From Lachnospiraceae bacterium (GTDB lineage: Bacteria > Bacillota > Clostridia > Lachnospirales > Lachnospiraceae), in NCBI GenBank assembly GCA_017432565.1, contig JAFRIW010000003.1:28705-92704 (forward strand): a stretch of 64,000 bases of DNA, in the 5' to 3' direction. Both the position numbers and the translations under genes were made by a program. This document shows, in pieces, positions 31,769-40,054 of this stretch; the first letter of the stretch is position 1, and every line of letters starts with the position of its first letter. A model generated the notes under the pieces. It had not been told where the DNA came from. It did not search any database and saw only the letters and a list, made by a program, of their open reading frames with translations.

Positions 31769-32074
31769 ATGGAACAGACAATCGAGTTTCGGTATGACAC
31801 ACAGCTGCTGTTGGATAAGTACGGAATTGACGACGATGAGTGCGATGATCTGATTGATGAAATCCGCGATCATATTATCGATACATTCAAGGGCGACAGC
31901 CTGGTTGTCGCCGGCGATACGGATGAAGATGAATTCGGCGAGAAGGGCACGGTCAAACTTCATTTTCACACCAATGAGCCCTGGCTGGTGCTGGAGTACT
32001 GCCGGAGTCTGGGCGAGATCTATGATATCGTCGTGGAGGATATGGACCGTCAGAGCAGAGGACTGAAGGGCTGA
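31769..32074 (+). CDS. Small acidic protein resembling a C-terminal segment of FakA/YloV (DAK-type kinase)
   Basis: 101 aa. The second half, GDSLVVAGDTDEDEFGEKG, then TVKLHFHTNEPWLVLEYCRS, then LGEIYDIVVEDMDRQ, closely follows a segment I recall from the C-terminal domain of fatty-acid kinase FakA/YloV (VKVHVHTNDPG...ALEYALKYGEL..IKIENMREQ). The nucleotide-binding DhaL domain is absent. A -10-like TATAAT (31694-31699) precedes it, without a good -35. The function is unknown; it could bind a lipid or a partner. Its end overlaps the convergent phosphoesterase gene by 25 nt. Confidence 0.7.
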   Translation: MEQTIEFRYDTQLLLDKYGIDDDECDDLIDEIRDHIIDTFKGDSLVVAGDTDEDEFGEKGTVKLHFHTNEPWLVLEYCRSLGEIYDIVVEDMDRQSRGLKG

Positions 32075-32688
32075 GCAGAGCGCTGCCGTTTGTTTTCAAT
32101 CCATTCATCCAGCGTCAGCGGGGTGTAATCGGAATACATGCAGAAGCAGTTGATCAGCTGACAGGGGATCGCGCGAAGATGGCCGCCGCGATCCTCTTTT
32201 AAAGTCTCGCGGACCTGCGCCTCAAAGCGCTCCACAAGCCGCTGGTCCTGCGTGTCGTGGACATGTCCGTGCAGCATGTAGGTTTTGTCGTTACCGTCAT
32301 GGTCCCGGTAATACTGACCGTTATAAAAGTGGATCGGGTAGTGGCACAGAACCACCTTGCGCTGATGATCATGGATTTCCTTATAGGGCAGGATCCACTC
32401 AAAGCGTTCCGCGAGCGGCGCATAATTTCGGTCGCGCAGGAATTTGTCGTGATTTCCTTCGATCAGAAAGAGCTTACCGTTTAAAAGGGATAAGAGCTCC
32501 TGCGTCTGCTGCGGCGTGCCCAGACACAGATCGCCGAGAATCACCACCTCGTCGCGCTTTCTGACCCGGGCGTTCCACTTTTCGAGCATATGGGCGTTCA
32601 TAGCCTCAGCATCCGCAAAGCCCCGGAAATCCATCTCGGTGTTCAGTGCATCATGATAAAAATGACAGTCCGCAATATAATATCTCAT
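32050..32688 (-). CDS. Calcineurin-type metallophosphoesterase
   Basis: 212 aa. All core metal-binding motifs are present: YIADCHFYH near the start, GDLCLG, EGNHDKF, CHYPIHF and the closing LHGHVHDT. The frame is open upstream by five codons, but ATG 32688 (MRYYIADCHF) matches the family. The short form resembles single-domain phosphoesterases of unknown substrate. It is divergent from copA with only 34 bp between the start codons. Confidence 0.88.
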   Translation of the reverse strand: MRYYIADCHFYHDALNTEMDFRGFADAEAMNAHMLEKWNARVRKRDEVVILGDLCLGTPQQTQELLSLLNGKLFLIEGNHDKFLRDRNYAPLAERFEWILPYKEIHDHQRKVVLCHYPIHFYNGQYYRDHDGNDKTYMLHGHVHDTQDQRLVERFEAQVRETLKEDRGGHLRAIPCQLINCFCMYSDYTPLTLDEWIENKRQRSAQPFSPLL

Positions 32689-32722
32689 AGCTTCATAATA
32701 CACATAAAGAAGGGAAAATAAA

Positions 32723-35461
32723 ATGGATCAATACACAGTCACCGGTATGAGCTGCGCAGCCTGTCAGGCCCGCGTGGAAAAAGCAGTCTCTGCCGTTGAG
32801 GGCGTCACCTCCTGCTCGGTCAGCCTGCTGACCAACTCCATGGGAGTGGAGGGCAGCGCGGATCCGGCGCAGATTATCGCGGCGGTCGAAAATGCCGGTT
32901 ACGGCGCCGCGCCGAAGGAGGCGGCAAAATCCGGCGCAGACCGCAGTCTGTCGGCGAAAATAGCCGCTGAGGAGGAGGCGCTGAAGGACCATGAGACCCC
33001 GGTTCTGCGCAGACGCCTTCTGAGTTCGATCGGCTTTCTTCTGCTGCTGATGTATGTCACGATGGGGCACGGCATGCTCGGTTTTCCTCTTCCGCAGTTT
33101 CTCTCGGAAAACCCCGTGGCTATGGGCATCCTGGAGATGCTGCTGGCCGGCATTGTCATGGTGATCAACCAGAAATTCTTTATCAGCGGTTTTAAGAGTC
33201 TGTTTCACCGCGCGCCGAATATGGACACGCTGATTGCACTCGGCGCCATGTCCGCTTTTGCCTATTCGACGGTGATGCTGTTTGTCATGTCGGGTGTGCA
33301 GATGAAGAGCGGAAACGAAGCCGCGATGCATTATCTGCATGAGTTTTATTTTGAATCCGCCGCGATGATCCTGACGCTGATCACGGTCGGCAAAATGCTG
33401 GAGGCCTATTCGAAGGGCAAAACCACTGATGCGCTGAAGAGTCTGATGAAGCTGGCGCCGAAGACGGCCGTTCTGGTCCGGGACGGCGCAGAAGTCACGG
33501 TTCCGGTGGATGAGGTGAGAATCGGCGACGTGTTTGTGGTGCGCCCCGGCGAAAACATTCCCGTGGACGGCATCGTGCTCGAGGGAATGAGTGCGGTCAA
33601 TGAGGCGGCGCTGACCGGCGAGAGTATTCCCGCGGACAAACAGCCGGGCGACAAAGTGAGTTCCGCGACGACAAACCAGTCCGGTTTCCTGAAATGTCAG
33701 GCGACCCGCGTGGGTGAGGACACGACGCTGGCGCAGATTATTCAGATGGTGAGCGATGCTTCGGCGACCAAGGCGCCGGTGGCCCGTCTGGCGGACACCA
33801 TCTCCGGTTATTTTGTACCCGCCGTCATCGGTATTTCCCTGCTGACCCTGCTGATCTGGCTGCTGCTGGGCCGGCCGGCCGGCTTCGCGCTGGCCCGGGC
33901 GATCTGCGTCCTTGTGGTTTCCTGCCCGTGCGCGCTGGGTCTGGCGACGCCGGTGGCAATCATGGTCGGCAACGGTGTCGGCGCCAGAAACGGAATTCTT
34001 TTCAAAACGGCGGAGGCACTTCAGGAGTGCGGCAATACGCAGATTGTCTGTCTGGACAAAACCGGGACGATTACAAGCGGACAGCCGAAGGTGACCGATG
34101 TACTGCCGGAGAGCGGCATATCCGAAGAGAACCTGCTGCAGATCGCGGCGGCGTTGGAAAGCCGCAGCGAGCATCCGCTGGCCAGGGCGGTCATGGATTA
34201 CACGAACGGGCTGAGCATCGCGCCGGCCGAAGTGAGGGAATTCACGGCACTGCCGGGGACCGGTCTTAAGGGTACCGTCGGGCTGGATGTCTGTTATGCC
34301 GGCAGCCGGAGCTTTATCGGAACCCTTGCGGATCTCTCCGCTGAGGCGGAGGCAAAATGTGAAAAGCTGGCAGAGGAAGGCAAAACGCCGCTTCTTTTCG
34401 CCGTTCAGCGCTATGAGCGGCCCAGTTTTCCGCAGATGCGGATGACCGGGGCAGTGACGCTCGGTGAGCAGGAGATGACGGATCAGCCTTCCGTTTCCGC
34501 CGCTGCCGGAAATGCACGTGCACAGCTGCTCGGTATCATCGCGGTGGCGGATACAATCCGCGAAGACAGCGCACAGGCGATCCGCGAACTGCGGGCGCAG
34601 GGCATCCGTGTGGTCATGCTGACCGGAGATAATCAGAAGACGGCCGAGGCCATCGGAAAGCAGGCCGGTGTGGATGAAGTCATTGCCGGCGTTCTTCCGG
34701 AGGGCAAGGAGGAAGCCGTCCGACAGCTGAAAGAAGCAGGCAAAACAGCGATGGTGGGCGACGGCATCAACGATGCGCCGGCACTTTCGCGCGCAGATAC
34801 CGGTATTGCGATCGGCGCGGGCACGGATGTGGCCATCGATACCGCGGATGTGGTGCTGATGAAATCCCGGCTGCTGGATGCGTCCGCGGCAGTCCGCCTC
34901 TCCCGCGCAACTTACCGGAATATCCTGGAGAATCTGTTCTGGGCGCTTTTGTACAACACGCTTCTGATTCCGCTGGCAGCAGGCGCCGGCGCCCGCTTCG
35001 GGCTGGTCATGAACCCGATGCTGGGCGCGCTTGCCATGAGCCTTTCGAGCTTCTGCGTCGTATCGAATGCGCTGCGGCTGAATCTGTTTAAACTCTATGA
35101 CGGATCAAAGGATAAGCCGAAGAAAAATGCCATTTCCGCGCCTGTTCTGAAGCCGGCGGAGCAGGAAGCTGAGAAAAAGCCGGCAGAGAAGGCAGAAGAA
35201 AAAGCGGAAAAAAAGGCACCGGAAACAATAACAGAAAAAGGAGAGACAACAATGACAAAAACGATGAAAATTGAGGGAATGATGTGTGAGCACTGCGAGG
35301 CGACCGTGAAGAAGGCTCTCGAGGCACTTCCGTTTGTGGAGAGCGCACAGGTGAGCCATGTTGCGGGAAATGCGGTGGTCAATTTAAATGGGGAGGCCGA
35401 TGAGGCCGCCATGAAGGCCGCTGTGGAGGCAAAGGATTACAAAGTGCTCGGCATTGAGTGA
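32723..35461 (+). CDS. copA: Copper-translocating P-type ATPase with N- and C-terminal HMA domains
   Basis: 912 aa. The order is: N-terminal heavy-metal domain (GMSCAACQARVEKAV), membrane helices, actuator TGES, the metal-binding CPC in VVSCPCALGLATP, phosphorylation motif DKTGTI, GDGINDAPAL, and final helices near residues 755-790. A Lys/Glu/Ala/Pro-rich linker follows (about 795-840), then a second HMA domain (GMMCEHCEATVKKAL). The CPC motif indicates Cu(I) export. GAAGGGA precedes ATG 32723. The last domain has its own ribosome binding site (next entry). The gene ends 25 nt inside the convergent zinc permease gene. Confidence 0.95.
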   Translation: MDQYTVTGMSCAACQARVEKAVSAVEGVTSCSVSLLTNSMGVEGSADPAQIIAAVENAGYGAAPKEAAKSGADRSLSAKIAAEEEALKDHETPVLRRRLLSSIGFLLLLMYVTMGHGMLGFPLPQFLSENPVAMGILEMLLAGIVMVINQKFFISGFKSLFHRAPNMDTLIALGAMSAFAYSTVMLFVMSGVQMKSGNEAAMHYLHEFYFESAAMILTLITVGKMLEAYSKGKTTDALKSLMKLAPKTAVLVRDGAEVTVPVDEVRIGDVFVVRPGENIPVDGIVLEGMSAVNEAALTGESIPADKQPGDKVSSATTNQSGFLKCQATRVGEDTTLAQIIQMVSDASATKAPVARLADTISGYFVPAVIGISLLTLLIWLLLGRPAGFALARAICVLVVSCPCALGLATPVAIMVGNGVGARNGILFKTAEALQECGNTQIVCLDKTGTITSGQPKVTDVLPESGISEENLLQIAAALESRSEHPLARAVMDYTNGLSIAPAEVREFTALPGTGLKGTVGLDVCYAGSRSFIGTLADLSAEAEAKCEKLAEEGKTPLLFAVQRYERPSFPQMRMTGAVTLGEQEMTDQPSVSAAAGNARAQLLGIIAVADTIREDSAQAIRELRAQGIRVVMLTGDNQKTAEAIGKQAGVDEVIAGVLPEGKEEAVRQLKEAGKTAMVGDGINDAPALSRADTGIAIGAGTDVAIDTADVVLMKSRLLDASAAVRLSRATYRNILENLFWALLYNTLLIPLAAGAGARFGLVMNPMLGALAMSLSSFCVVSNALRLNLFKLYDGSKDKPKKNAISAPVLKPAEQEAEKKPAEKAEEKAEKKAPETITEKGETTMTKTMKIEGMMCEHCEATVKKALEALPFVESAQVSHVAGNAVVNLNGEADEAAMKAAVEAKDYKVLGIE
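35252..35461 (+). CDS. Possible internal start: CopZ-like copper chaperone made from the 3' end of copA
   Basis: Inside copA and in the same frame, ATG 35252 begins MTKTMKIEGMMCEHCEATVK, exactly at the start of the C-terminal HMA domain. It is preceded by the strong ribosome binding site AAAAAGGAGAG with 8 nt spacing. A free 69-aa product would be a typical CopZ/Atx1-size chaperone. A dnaX-like slippery heptamer A AAA AAG in frame lies at 35209-35215, just upstream; a -1 shift there would end at a TGA near 35274 and give a CopA without the domain. Both are inferences from sequence. Confidence 0.5.
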   Translation: MTKTMKIEGMMCEHCEATVKKALEALPFVESAQVSHVAGNAVVNLNGEADEAAMKAAVEAKDYKVLGIE

Positions 35462-36267
35462 ACGGCCGCGATGATCCGGAAAATTCCGTAGACGGCCAGG
35501 TTGCAGAGAACAATACTGGCACCGGCCGGCGCTGCCAGCGTATAGGAGAGCAGAAGTCCCGAGAGCAGGCAGACGACGGAAATGACGGATGAGCACAGAA
35601 TGACGCTGATAAAGCGGCGGCACAGAATCATGGAAGTCAGGGCCGGAAATACAATCAGGCTGGAAATCAGAAGGGACCCCATAATGCGCATCCCAACGAC
35701 AATCACCAGTGCCGTCAGAACAGCCAGGACCGAATTGTAAAGCTGAATGCGGGTTCCGGTGGCCGCGGCGAAGTTCTCGTCAAAAGTCACCGCAAAAATG
35801 CGGTTATAAAAAAGCACGAACACGATCAGGACCAGGATGGAAATGACGACGGACAGGACAACGTCCTGACGGGACATGCCGAGAATACTTCCGAAAAGAT
35901 AATTATAGACATTGGTATTCATGCCGGAACTCATGGAGATGACCATGACACCGACGGCGAGAGCACCGGTGGAGAGCAGAGCGGTGGCAGAGTCACCGCT
36001 CATTTTGTTTCCGCGGTTCATCCTGAGAAGCAGAAAAGCGCCGGCGACCACGACAGGAATGGCGACGAGCAGCGGCTGCGCATTCAGCGCGGAGGCAATG
36101 GCCAGAGCGCCGAAACCGACATGAGAGAGACCGTCGCCGATCATGGAAAACCGCTTCAAAACCAGGCTGACGCCGAGAAGCGCCGCGCAGAGGGCGACCA
36201 GTGTACCGACGACCAGAGCCCGCACCATAAAGGGGTAGGAAAAAACACTGCTCAGAACATTATTCAT
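35437..36267 (-). CDS. znuB: Zinc/manganese ABC transporter permease (ZnuB family)
   Basis: 276 aa from ATG 36267 (MNNVLSSVFSYPFMVRALVV); the longer frame upstream lies inside znuC. It is a multi-spanning ABC-3 family permease with the conserved GLSHVGFGALAIA loop near residue 40 and about eight hydrophobic segments. It overlaps the znuC stop by 8 nt and is the last gene of the znuACB operon. The 3' end overlaps copA by 25 nt. Confidence 0.9.
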   Translation of the reverse strand: MNNVLSSVFSYPFMVRALVVGTLVALCAALLGVSLVLKRFSMIGDGLSHVGFGALAIASALNAQPLLVAIPVVVAGAFLLLRMNRGNKMSGDSATALLSTGALAVGVMVISMSSGMNTNVYNYLFGSILGMSRQDVVLSVVISILVLIVFVLFYNRIFAVTFDENFAAATGTRIQLYNSVLAVLTALVIVVGMRIMGSLLISSLIVFPALTSMILCRRFISVILCSSVISVVCLLSGLLLSYTLAAPAGASIVLCNLAVYGIFRIIAAVHSMPSTL

Positions 36268-37012
36268 CGGATTCTCCTTTATTTTTTCCGGGAATGCGGA
36301 TATGCCGCGTGCTTCGGGACTGAACCAGCATGCGATACTGCGGACTTTTCCGATATTCCTCCGGCGTGCCGTAGAAAAGCTGACGGTGCCCGATCTGAAG
36401 AATGTTCGTTGCATAGCGCAGCGCGGCTTCGAGATCGTGCGAGACCATGATCACGGTAATGCCCATCTTCCGGTTGACCTTGTAAATATAATCGTACATG
36501 GTCTGGGTGAGCGACGGATCCAGTCCGGCCACCGGCTCATCCAGCAGGACGAGTTTGCGGGTGGCGCACAGCGCGCGGGCCAGAAGCACACGCTGCTGCT
36601 GGCCGCCGGAGAGCTCGCGGTAACAGGCGTCCTTCAGATCCAGAATTTCCAGTGCCTCCATGTTTCTGCGCGCGATCTCTTTTTCCGCCGCGCTGTAGAA
36701 AGGACGCAGACCGATGCGGTTCAGACAGCCTGAGAGAACGACCTCCTGCACACTGGCGGGAAAGTCCTTCTGAATCTGTGTCTGCTGCGGCAGATAACCG
36801 ATTTCGTCGGCGCGCAGTCCGTCGCCGTAGGACAGGGAGCCGCCCGCAGGCTTCTTCAGATGGAGAAGCCCTTTGATAAGCGTGCTTTTGCCGGCGCCGT
36901 TTTCACCGACAATACACAGATAATCGCCGTCTTTGACCTGAAAGGAAAGCTGGTCGCAGATCACAACGCCGTCATAGGCAAAAGACAGATTTTCACAGGT
37001 AATCAGACTCAT
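36260..37012 (-). CDS. znuC: Zinc/manganese ABC transporter ATP-binding protein (ZnuC family)
   Basis: 250 aa ABC ATPase: Walker A GENGAGKSTLIKGLL near residue 38, Q-loop region YLPQQTQI, signature LSGGQQQRVLLARAL near 136, Walker B KLVLLDEPVAGLDP, and the H-loop MVSHD. ATG 37012 has GGGAGG upstream. It lies between the solute-binding protein and permease genes. Confidence 0.93.
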   Translation of the reverse strand: MSLITCENLSFAYDGVVICDQLSFQVKDGDYLCIVGENGAGKSTLIKGLLHLKKPAGGSLSYGDGLRADEIGYLPQQTQIQKDFPASVQEVVLSGCLNRIGLRPFYSAAEKEIARRNMEALEILDLKDACYRELSGGQQQRVLLARALCATRKLVLLDEPVAGLDPSLTQTMYDYIYKVNRKMGITVIMVSHDLEAALRYATNILQIGHRQLFYGTPEEYRKSPQYRMLVQSRSTRHIRIPGKNKGESDE

Positions 37013-37030
37013 GAATCTTGATCCTCCCGG

Positions 37031-38068
37031 TTAATTCTCCGGATACAGTGCCGCTTTCAGAGCGGCCAGGTTCTGCCGCATGAGACTGGCGTAGGTTTCG
37101 CCCGCCTCAAACTGGTCCAAAGTGACATTATGACAGGTCTGCCAGGTCAGGCGCGCCGCGCCGGATGCCTCGGCGATGGCGTCGGCAATGGCGCCGTTTG
37201 AAAATTCAATCGAAAAGATGACCGGCAGTTTTTCGCGCTTCACGGTTTCGATCAGATAGACCATGGTGGCGGCGCTGGGCTCTGTGTCCTCCGCGCAGCC
37301 TGGGAAAGCGGCATAATAATCAAGCCCGAATTCTTCGACAAAATAACGGATCGGGAAGCGGTCTCCGAAGACCAGCGTCCGGCACGGCGCATTGCGGACC
37401 AATGTGCCAAAATCGTCCCGCAGCTGTTCGATCTCCCGGATGTACGAGGCCGCGTTTTCCCGGTACACGGCGGCATTTTCCGGATCGAGCGTCTCCATCC
37501 GATGCGCGATCGCCTCTGTCATCCGGATGGTGTTGGACGGAGAGGTCCAGACATGTTCGTCCGGCTCTTCGTCGTGCTCTTCCTCGTGCTTTTCCTCATC
37601 GCCGTGTTCATGTTCTTCTTCATCATGATGATGGTGTTCCCGGCTTGTCATGCCTTCCTTTTCTTCTTCGGTGACGGTCTCGACCAGATCCAGAAGACGT
37701 ATGACCTCCGGGGCATTTTCTCCCATGGATTCCAGAATTCCCTCGAGCCAGACATCATTTTCCCCGCCCACACAGAGAAACAGGTCTGCGTCCTGAATTG
37801 CCAGGATATCCTGCGGCGTCGGCTCGTAGGAGTGAACCTCTTCGCCGGGCCGGAGCAGCATGCGGACCTGTGCCTGTCCTCCTGAAATGCCCCGTGCCAT
37901 GTCAAAGGGCGGGAAAATGGTGGCAACAATCCGCAGCGGCTGTGCAGCTTCCGCCTGCGGATCCCGGCCCGATGCACGGCCGCAGCCGGTCAGTATCAGG
38001 ACGCACAGCACAGCAGCCAGGCAGATCTTCAGTTTTCCGGATTTCTTTCGTTTCATAATTTTCTGCAT
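37031..38068 (-). CDS. znuA: Zinc ABC transporter solute-binding lipoprotein (ZnuA family)
   Basis: 345 aa (or 341 if the ATG at 38056 is used). A lipoprotein signal with LTGC near residue 29 is followed by a cluster A-I binding protein. The metal-loop is rich in His and acidic residues (HHHHDEEEHEHGDEEKHEEEHDEE region, about residues 144-170), which is typical of zinc rather than manganese binders. Ligand-type His occur in EVHSYEP and in EPDEHVWTSP. It is first in the operon behind the Zur-type promoter. Confidence 0.93.
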   Translation of the reverse strand: MQKIMKRKKSGKLKICLAAVLCVLILTGCGRASGRDPQAEAAQPLRIVATIFPPFDMARGISGGQAQVRMLLRPGEEVHSYEPTPQDILAIQDADLFLCVGGENDVWLEGILESMGENAPEVIRLLDLVETVTEEEKEGMTSREHHHHDEEEHEHGDEEKHEEEHDEEPDEHVWTSPSNTIRMTEAIAHRMETLDPENAAVYRENAASYIREIEQLRDDFGTLVRNAPCRTLVFGDRFPIRYFVEEFGLDYYAAFPGCAEDTEPSAATMVYLIETVKREKLPVIFSIEFSNGAIADAIAEASGAARLTWQTCHNVTLDQFEAGETYASLMRQNLAALKAALYPEN

Positions 38069-38077
38069 ATTTAAAAA

Positions 38078-38123
38078 TGAGAATCGTTTTCAAATTATAG
38101 GGCAGAGCCGCTGTCTGTGTCAA
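38078..38123 (-). promoter_or_regulatory. znuA promoter with Zur-type operator
   Basis: On the minus strand, TTGACA (38123-38118), 18 bp and TATAAT (38099-38094) form a near-consensus promoter. The palindrome TGAGAATCGTTTTCA at 38078-38092 overlaps the expected transcription start and resembles Fur-family boxes (TGATAATNATTATCA). The zinc-transport context points to Zur. The operator lies 10 bp before the first possible start codon. Confidence 0.75.
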
Positions 38124-38171
38124 GAGATTTCCGGCTGGCCGGATTTTGCCCCAAAGACTTGTATCCGCCGG

Positions 38172-38200
38172 TTGAAATTCCCGGCAATTCGGGGTATAAA
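38172..38200 (+). promoter_or_regulatory. Promoter of the DUF1858 gene
   Basis: TTGAAA (38172-38177), 17 bp and TATAAA (38195-38200), about 45 bp before the start codon; GGAAAGGAG is the ribosome binding site. Confidence 0.75.
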
Positions 38201-38244
38201 GGAACAGAAAACATTATGATTTTTTATGGAAAGGAGTCATCATT

Positions 38245-38472
38245 ATGGCAGAGGAAGCTGCGAAGAAGCCGGTTTCTGCAGATATGCTGGTAGGAGACAT
38301 TCTGGTGGAGTATCCTGATTCGGCCCGTCTTCTTATGATGTGCGGCATGGGCTGCATTCAGTGCCCCGCTTCTCAGATGGAATCGCTGAGCGAGGCATGC
38401 TTTGTTCACGGCATCGATGTGGAAGAGGTCGTGAAATATCTCAATGTCGAGATGGAACTGGAAGAGCTGTAA
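38245..38472 (+). CDS. DUF1858 domain protein (hybrid-cluster-associated redox disulfide type)
   Basis: 75 aa: VSADMLVGDILVEYPDSARL, then LMMCGMGCIQCPASQMESLSEA with CxxxCxxC-like cysteines, and a C-terminal helix. I recognise DUF1858 / hydCys-redox proteins, small cytoplasmic proteins thought to use a redox disulfide. It is a single-gene unit with its own promoter and terminator. The function is unproven. Confidence 0.88.
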   Translation: MAEEAAKKPVSADMLVGDILVEYPDSARLLMMCGMGCIQCPASQMESLSEACFVHGIDVEEVVKYLNVEMELEEL

Positions 38473-38495
38473 TTTAAGCCTTTACAGAAAGCTGA

Positions 38496-38522
38496 GGGAT
38501 GTCCGGAAGGACATCCCTTTTT
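38496..38522 (+). terminator. Rho-independent terminator after the DUF1858 gene
   Basis: A perfect 9-bp stem GGGATGTCC/GGACATCCC (38496-38504, 38509-38517) with a GGAA tetraloop and TTTTT. Confidence 0.95.
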
Positions 38523-38586
38523 CTGTCTCGCAGAATGGAACGGGCCGCAGACGGTTCAGGAAACAGCGGCAATTCTCGTCAGTATT

Positions 38587-39048
38587 TTACAGAACGATCG
38601 AGGAGACGATCAGACCGACCACGATGCCGAGAACAGACCCGACCAGAACCTGCAGGGGCGAGTGGCCGACCAGCTCCTTGAGGTCTTCGGTTGTGGCAAA
38701 ACCTTTCGCGTTCATGCGCTTGAACTCTTCGATCATGTCATTGATGACTTCGGCCTGCCGCCCGGTCTCCCGGCGGACGCCCATCGCATCATGCATGACA
38801 ATAAAGGCAAAAAAGCCCGCCATCGGAAGTTCGAAGCCGCCGGCGCCGTAGCGCATCGCGGTTGCGACGACCAGGGCGCTGACGGTTGCGGAGTGAGCAC
38901 TGGGCATTCCCCCGTCTCCGAACATGCGCTCCAGCCGGAATTCACGATTTATGATCAGATAAAGAATTACTTTTGTGACCTGTGCGACACACCAGCCGAA
39001 GGCGGGTGCCAGAAAAATCGGGTTTTGAAACAAATCAGTGAGGAACAT
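38587..39048 (-). CDS. DUF212 / divergent PAP2 family membrane protein (YuiD-like)
   Basis: 153 aa, with several hydrophobic helices and the conserved FGDGGMPSAHSATVSALVVA, a remnant of the acid-phosphatase PAP2 motif, plus FAFIVMHDAMGVRRETGRQAEVIN in two parts. It is related to B. subtilis YuiD; activity is unknown. It begins 2 nt after the rfbD stop, so the two are cotranscribed. Confidence 0.9.
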   Translation of the reverse strand: MFLTDLFQNPIFLAPAFGWCVAQVTKVILYLIINREFRLERMFGDGGMPSAHSATVSALVVATAMRYGAGGFELPMAGFFAFIVMHDAMGVRRETGRQAEVINDMIEEFKRMNAKGFATTEDLKELVGHSPLQVLVGSVLGIVVGLIVSSIVL

Positions 39049-39050
39049 TT

Positions 39051-39950
39051 TTACTCCTTCGCGGCATATCCCATCTGCGTCATGTAGTCTGACAGTGCGT
39101 CATGCCAGTCCGCAAAGCAAAAGTCAGAGGTCAGGCGCAGCATGTAATTGTCGAGAATGGAATAATGCGGTCGCGGCGCGGCGGCCGGGTGGGCCGACTG
39201 ATACTCATCCGTGGTGACGGAGACGACGCGGGTCGTCCTGCCGGCAATGCGGAAGATCTCGCGCGCGAACTCGTCCCAGCTCGTGGAGCCTTCACAGGTC
39301 GCATGGAAAAGGCCGTAGTTTTCGGTCGGAAGCAGGGCTTTGATCGCTTTCGCGAGCTCGGTGGTGCTGGTCGGAGAGCCGAACTGATCACAGACAACCG
39401 TGATTTCTTCAAAACGTTCCGAGAGGCCGAGCATGGTCCGGACAAAATTTTTGCCCTCTCCGTACAGCCAGGCGGTGCGCAGGATGAAGTAGCGGTCCGC
39501 GAACTGCCGCACGAATTCCTCGCCGGCCAGCTTCGTGATGCCATAGACGCTGCGCGGTCCGACCGGATCGAACTCTGTCAGCGGCTTCTCGCTCTCACCC
39601 GGGAAGACGTAGTCCGTCGAAATGTGAACCAGCTTTGCACCGGTCTCCCGCGCGGCGATGGCGAGGTTGCGCGGTCCCAGCGCATTGATTTTATAATTCA
39701 GATCCAGATGCTCCTCTGCGGCGTCTACAGCCGTGTAGGCGGCACAGTTGATGATCGCATCCGGCTTTATTTCCCGCACCAGCTTAGTGACATCCGCAAC
39801 ATTTGTGATATCCAGGAAGGAATCGACCCTGGTAAAGCCCGGATCCGAGACATCCGTATTAAACAGGCGGACATCCTCTTTTTCCCCGAACAGTTTATTG
39901 ACGGCAATTCCAAGCTGGCCGTTGCAGCCGGTGACCATAATTGTTTTCAT
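39051..39950 (-). CDS. rfbD: dTDP-4-dehydrorhamnose reductase family protein
   Basis: 299 aa SDR-type enzyme: MVTGCNGQLGIAVNKLFG, DITNVADV, NCAAYTAVDAAE, the active-site YGITKLAGEEFV and the family's LRTAWLYGEGKNFVRTML. It makes dTDP-L-rhamnose, or a related deoxysugar, for surface polysaccharide. No other rfb genes are adjacent, which is common for a stand-alone copy in Clostridia. ATG 39950 has AAAGGAG upstream. Confidence 0.92.
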   Translation of the reverse strand: MKTIMVTGCNGQLGIAVNKLFGEKEDVRLFNTDVSDPGFTRVDSFLDITNVADVTKLVREIKPDAIINCAAYTAVDAAEEHLDLNYKINALGPRNLAIAARETGAKLVHISTDYVFPGESEKPLTEFDPVGPRSVYGITKLAGEEFVRQFADRYFILRTAWLYGEGKNFVRTMLGLSERFEEITVVCDQFGSPTSTTELAKAIKALLPTENYGLFHATCEGSTSWDEFAREIFRIAGRTTRVVSVTTDEYQSAHPAAAPRPHYSILDNYMLRLTSDFCFADWHDALSDYMTQMGYAAKE

Positions 39951-40016
39951 TTTGTCGCTCCTTTGAGGCTTATTCCGTTACCGACGGAGTGCAGGTCTCT
40001 TTTTCGTTCTTTCCGT

Positions 40017-40045
40017 TAAAAAGCCCCGGCGCTCCAGCCGGGGCT
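40017..40045 (-). terminator. Rho-independent terminator of rubredoxin
   Basis: Minus strand: stem AGCCCCGGC/GCCGGGGCT (40037-40045 and 40022-40030) with a 6-nt loop, followed by TTTTTAA. It separates rubredoxin from rfbD. Confidence 0.92.
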
Positions 40046-40054
40046 GTCAGGTGC

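Noticed and set aside
32693..34174. 493-codon open frame on the minus strand across copA
   Set aside because: It is fully antisense to copA, has no ribosome binding site, low-complexity His/Arg/Gln composition and no recognisable domain. It is a shadow of GC-rich codon use.
35088..35412. Several antisense frames over the copA linker, rich in Phe, Leu and Ser
   Set aside because: They are the complement of the Lys/Glu-rich linker and HMA domain; three overlapping frames with the same bias indicate composition, not genes.
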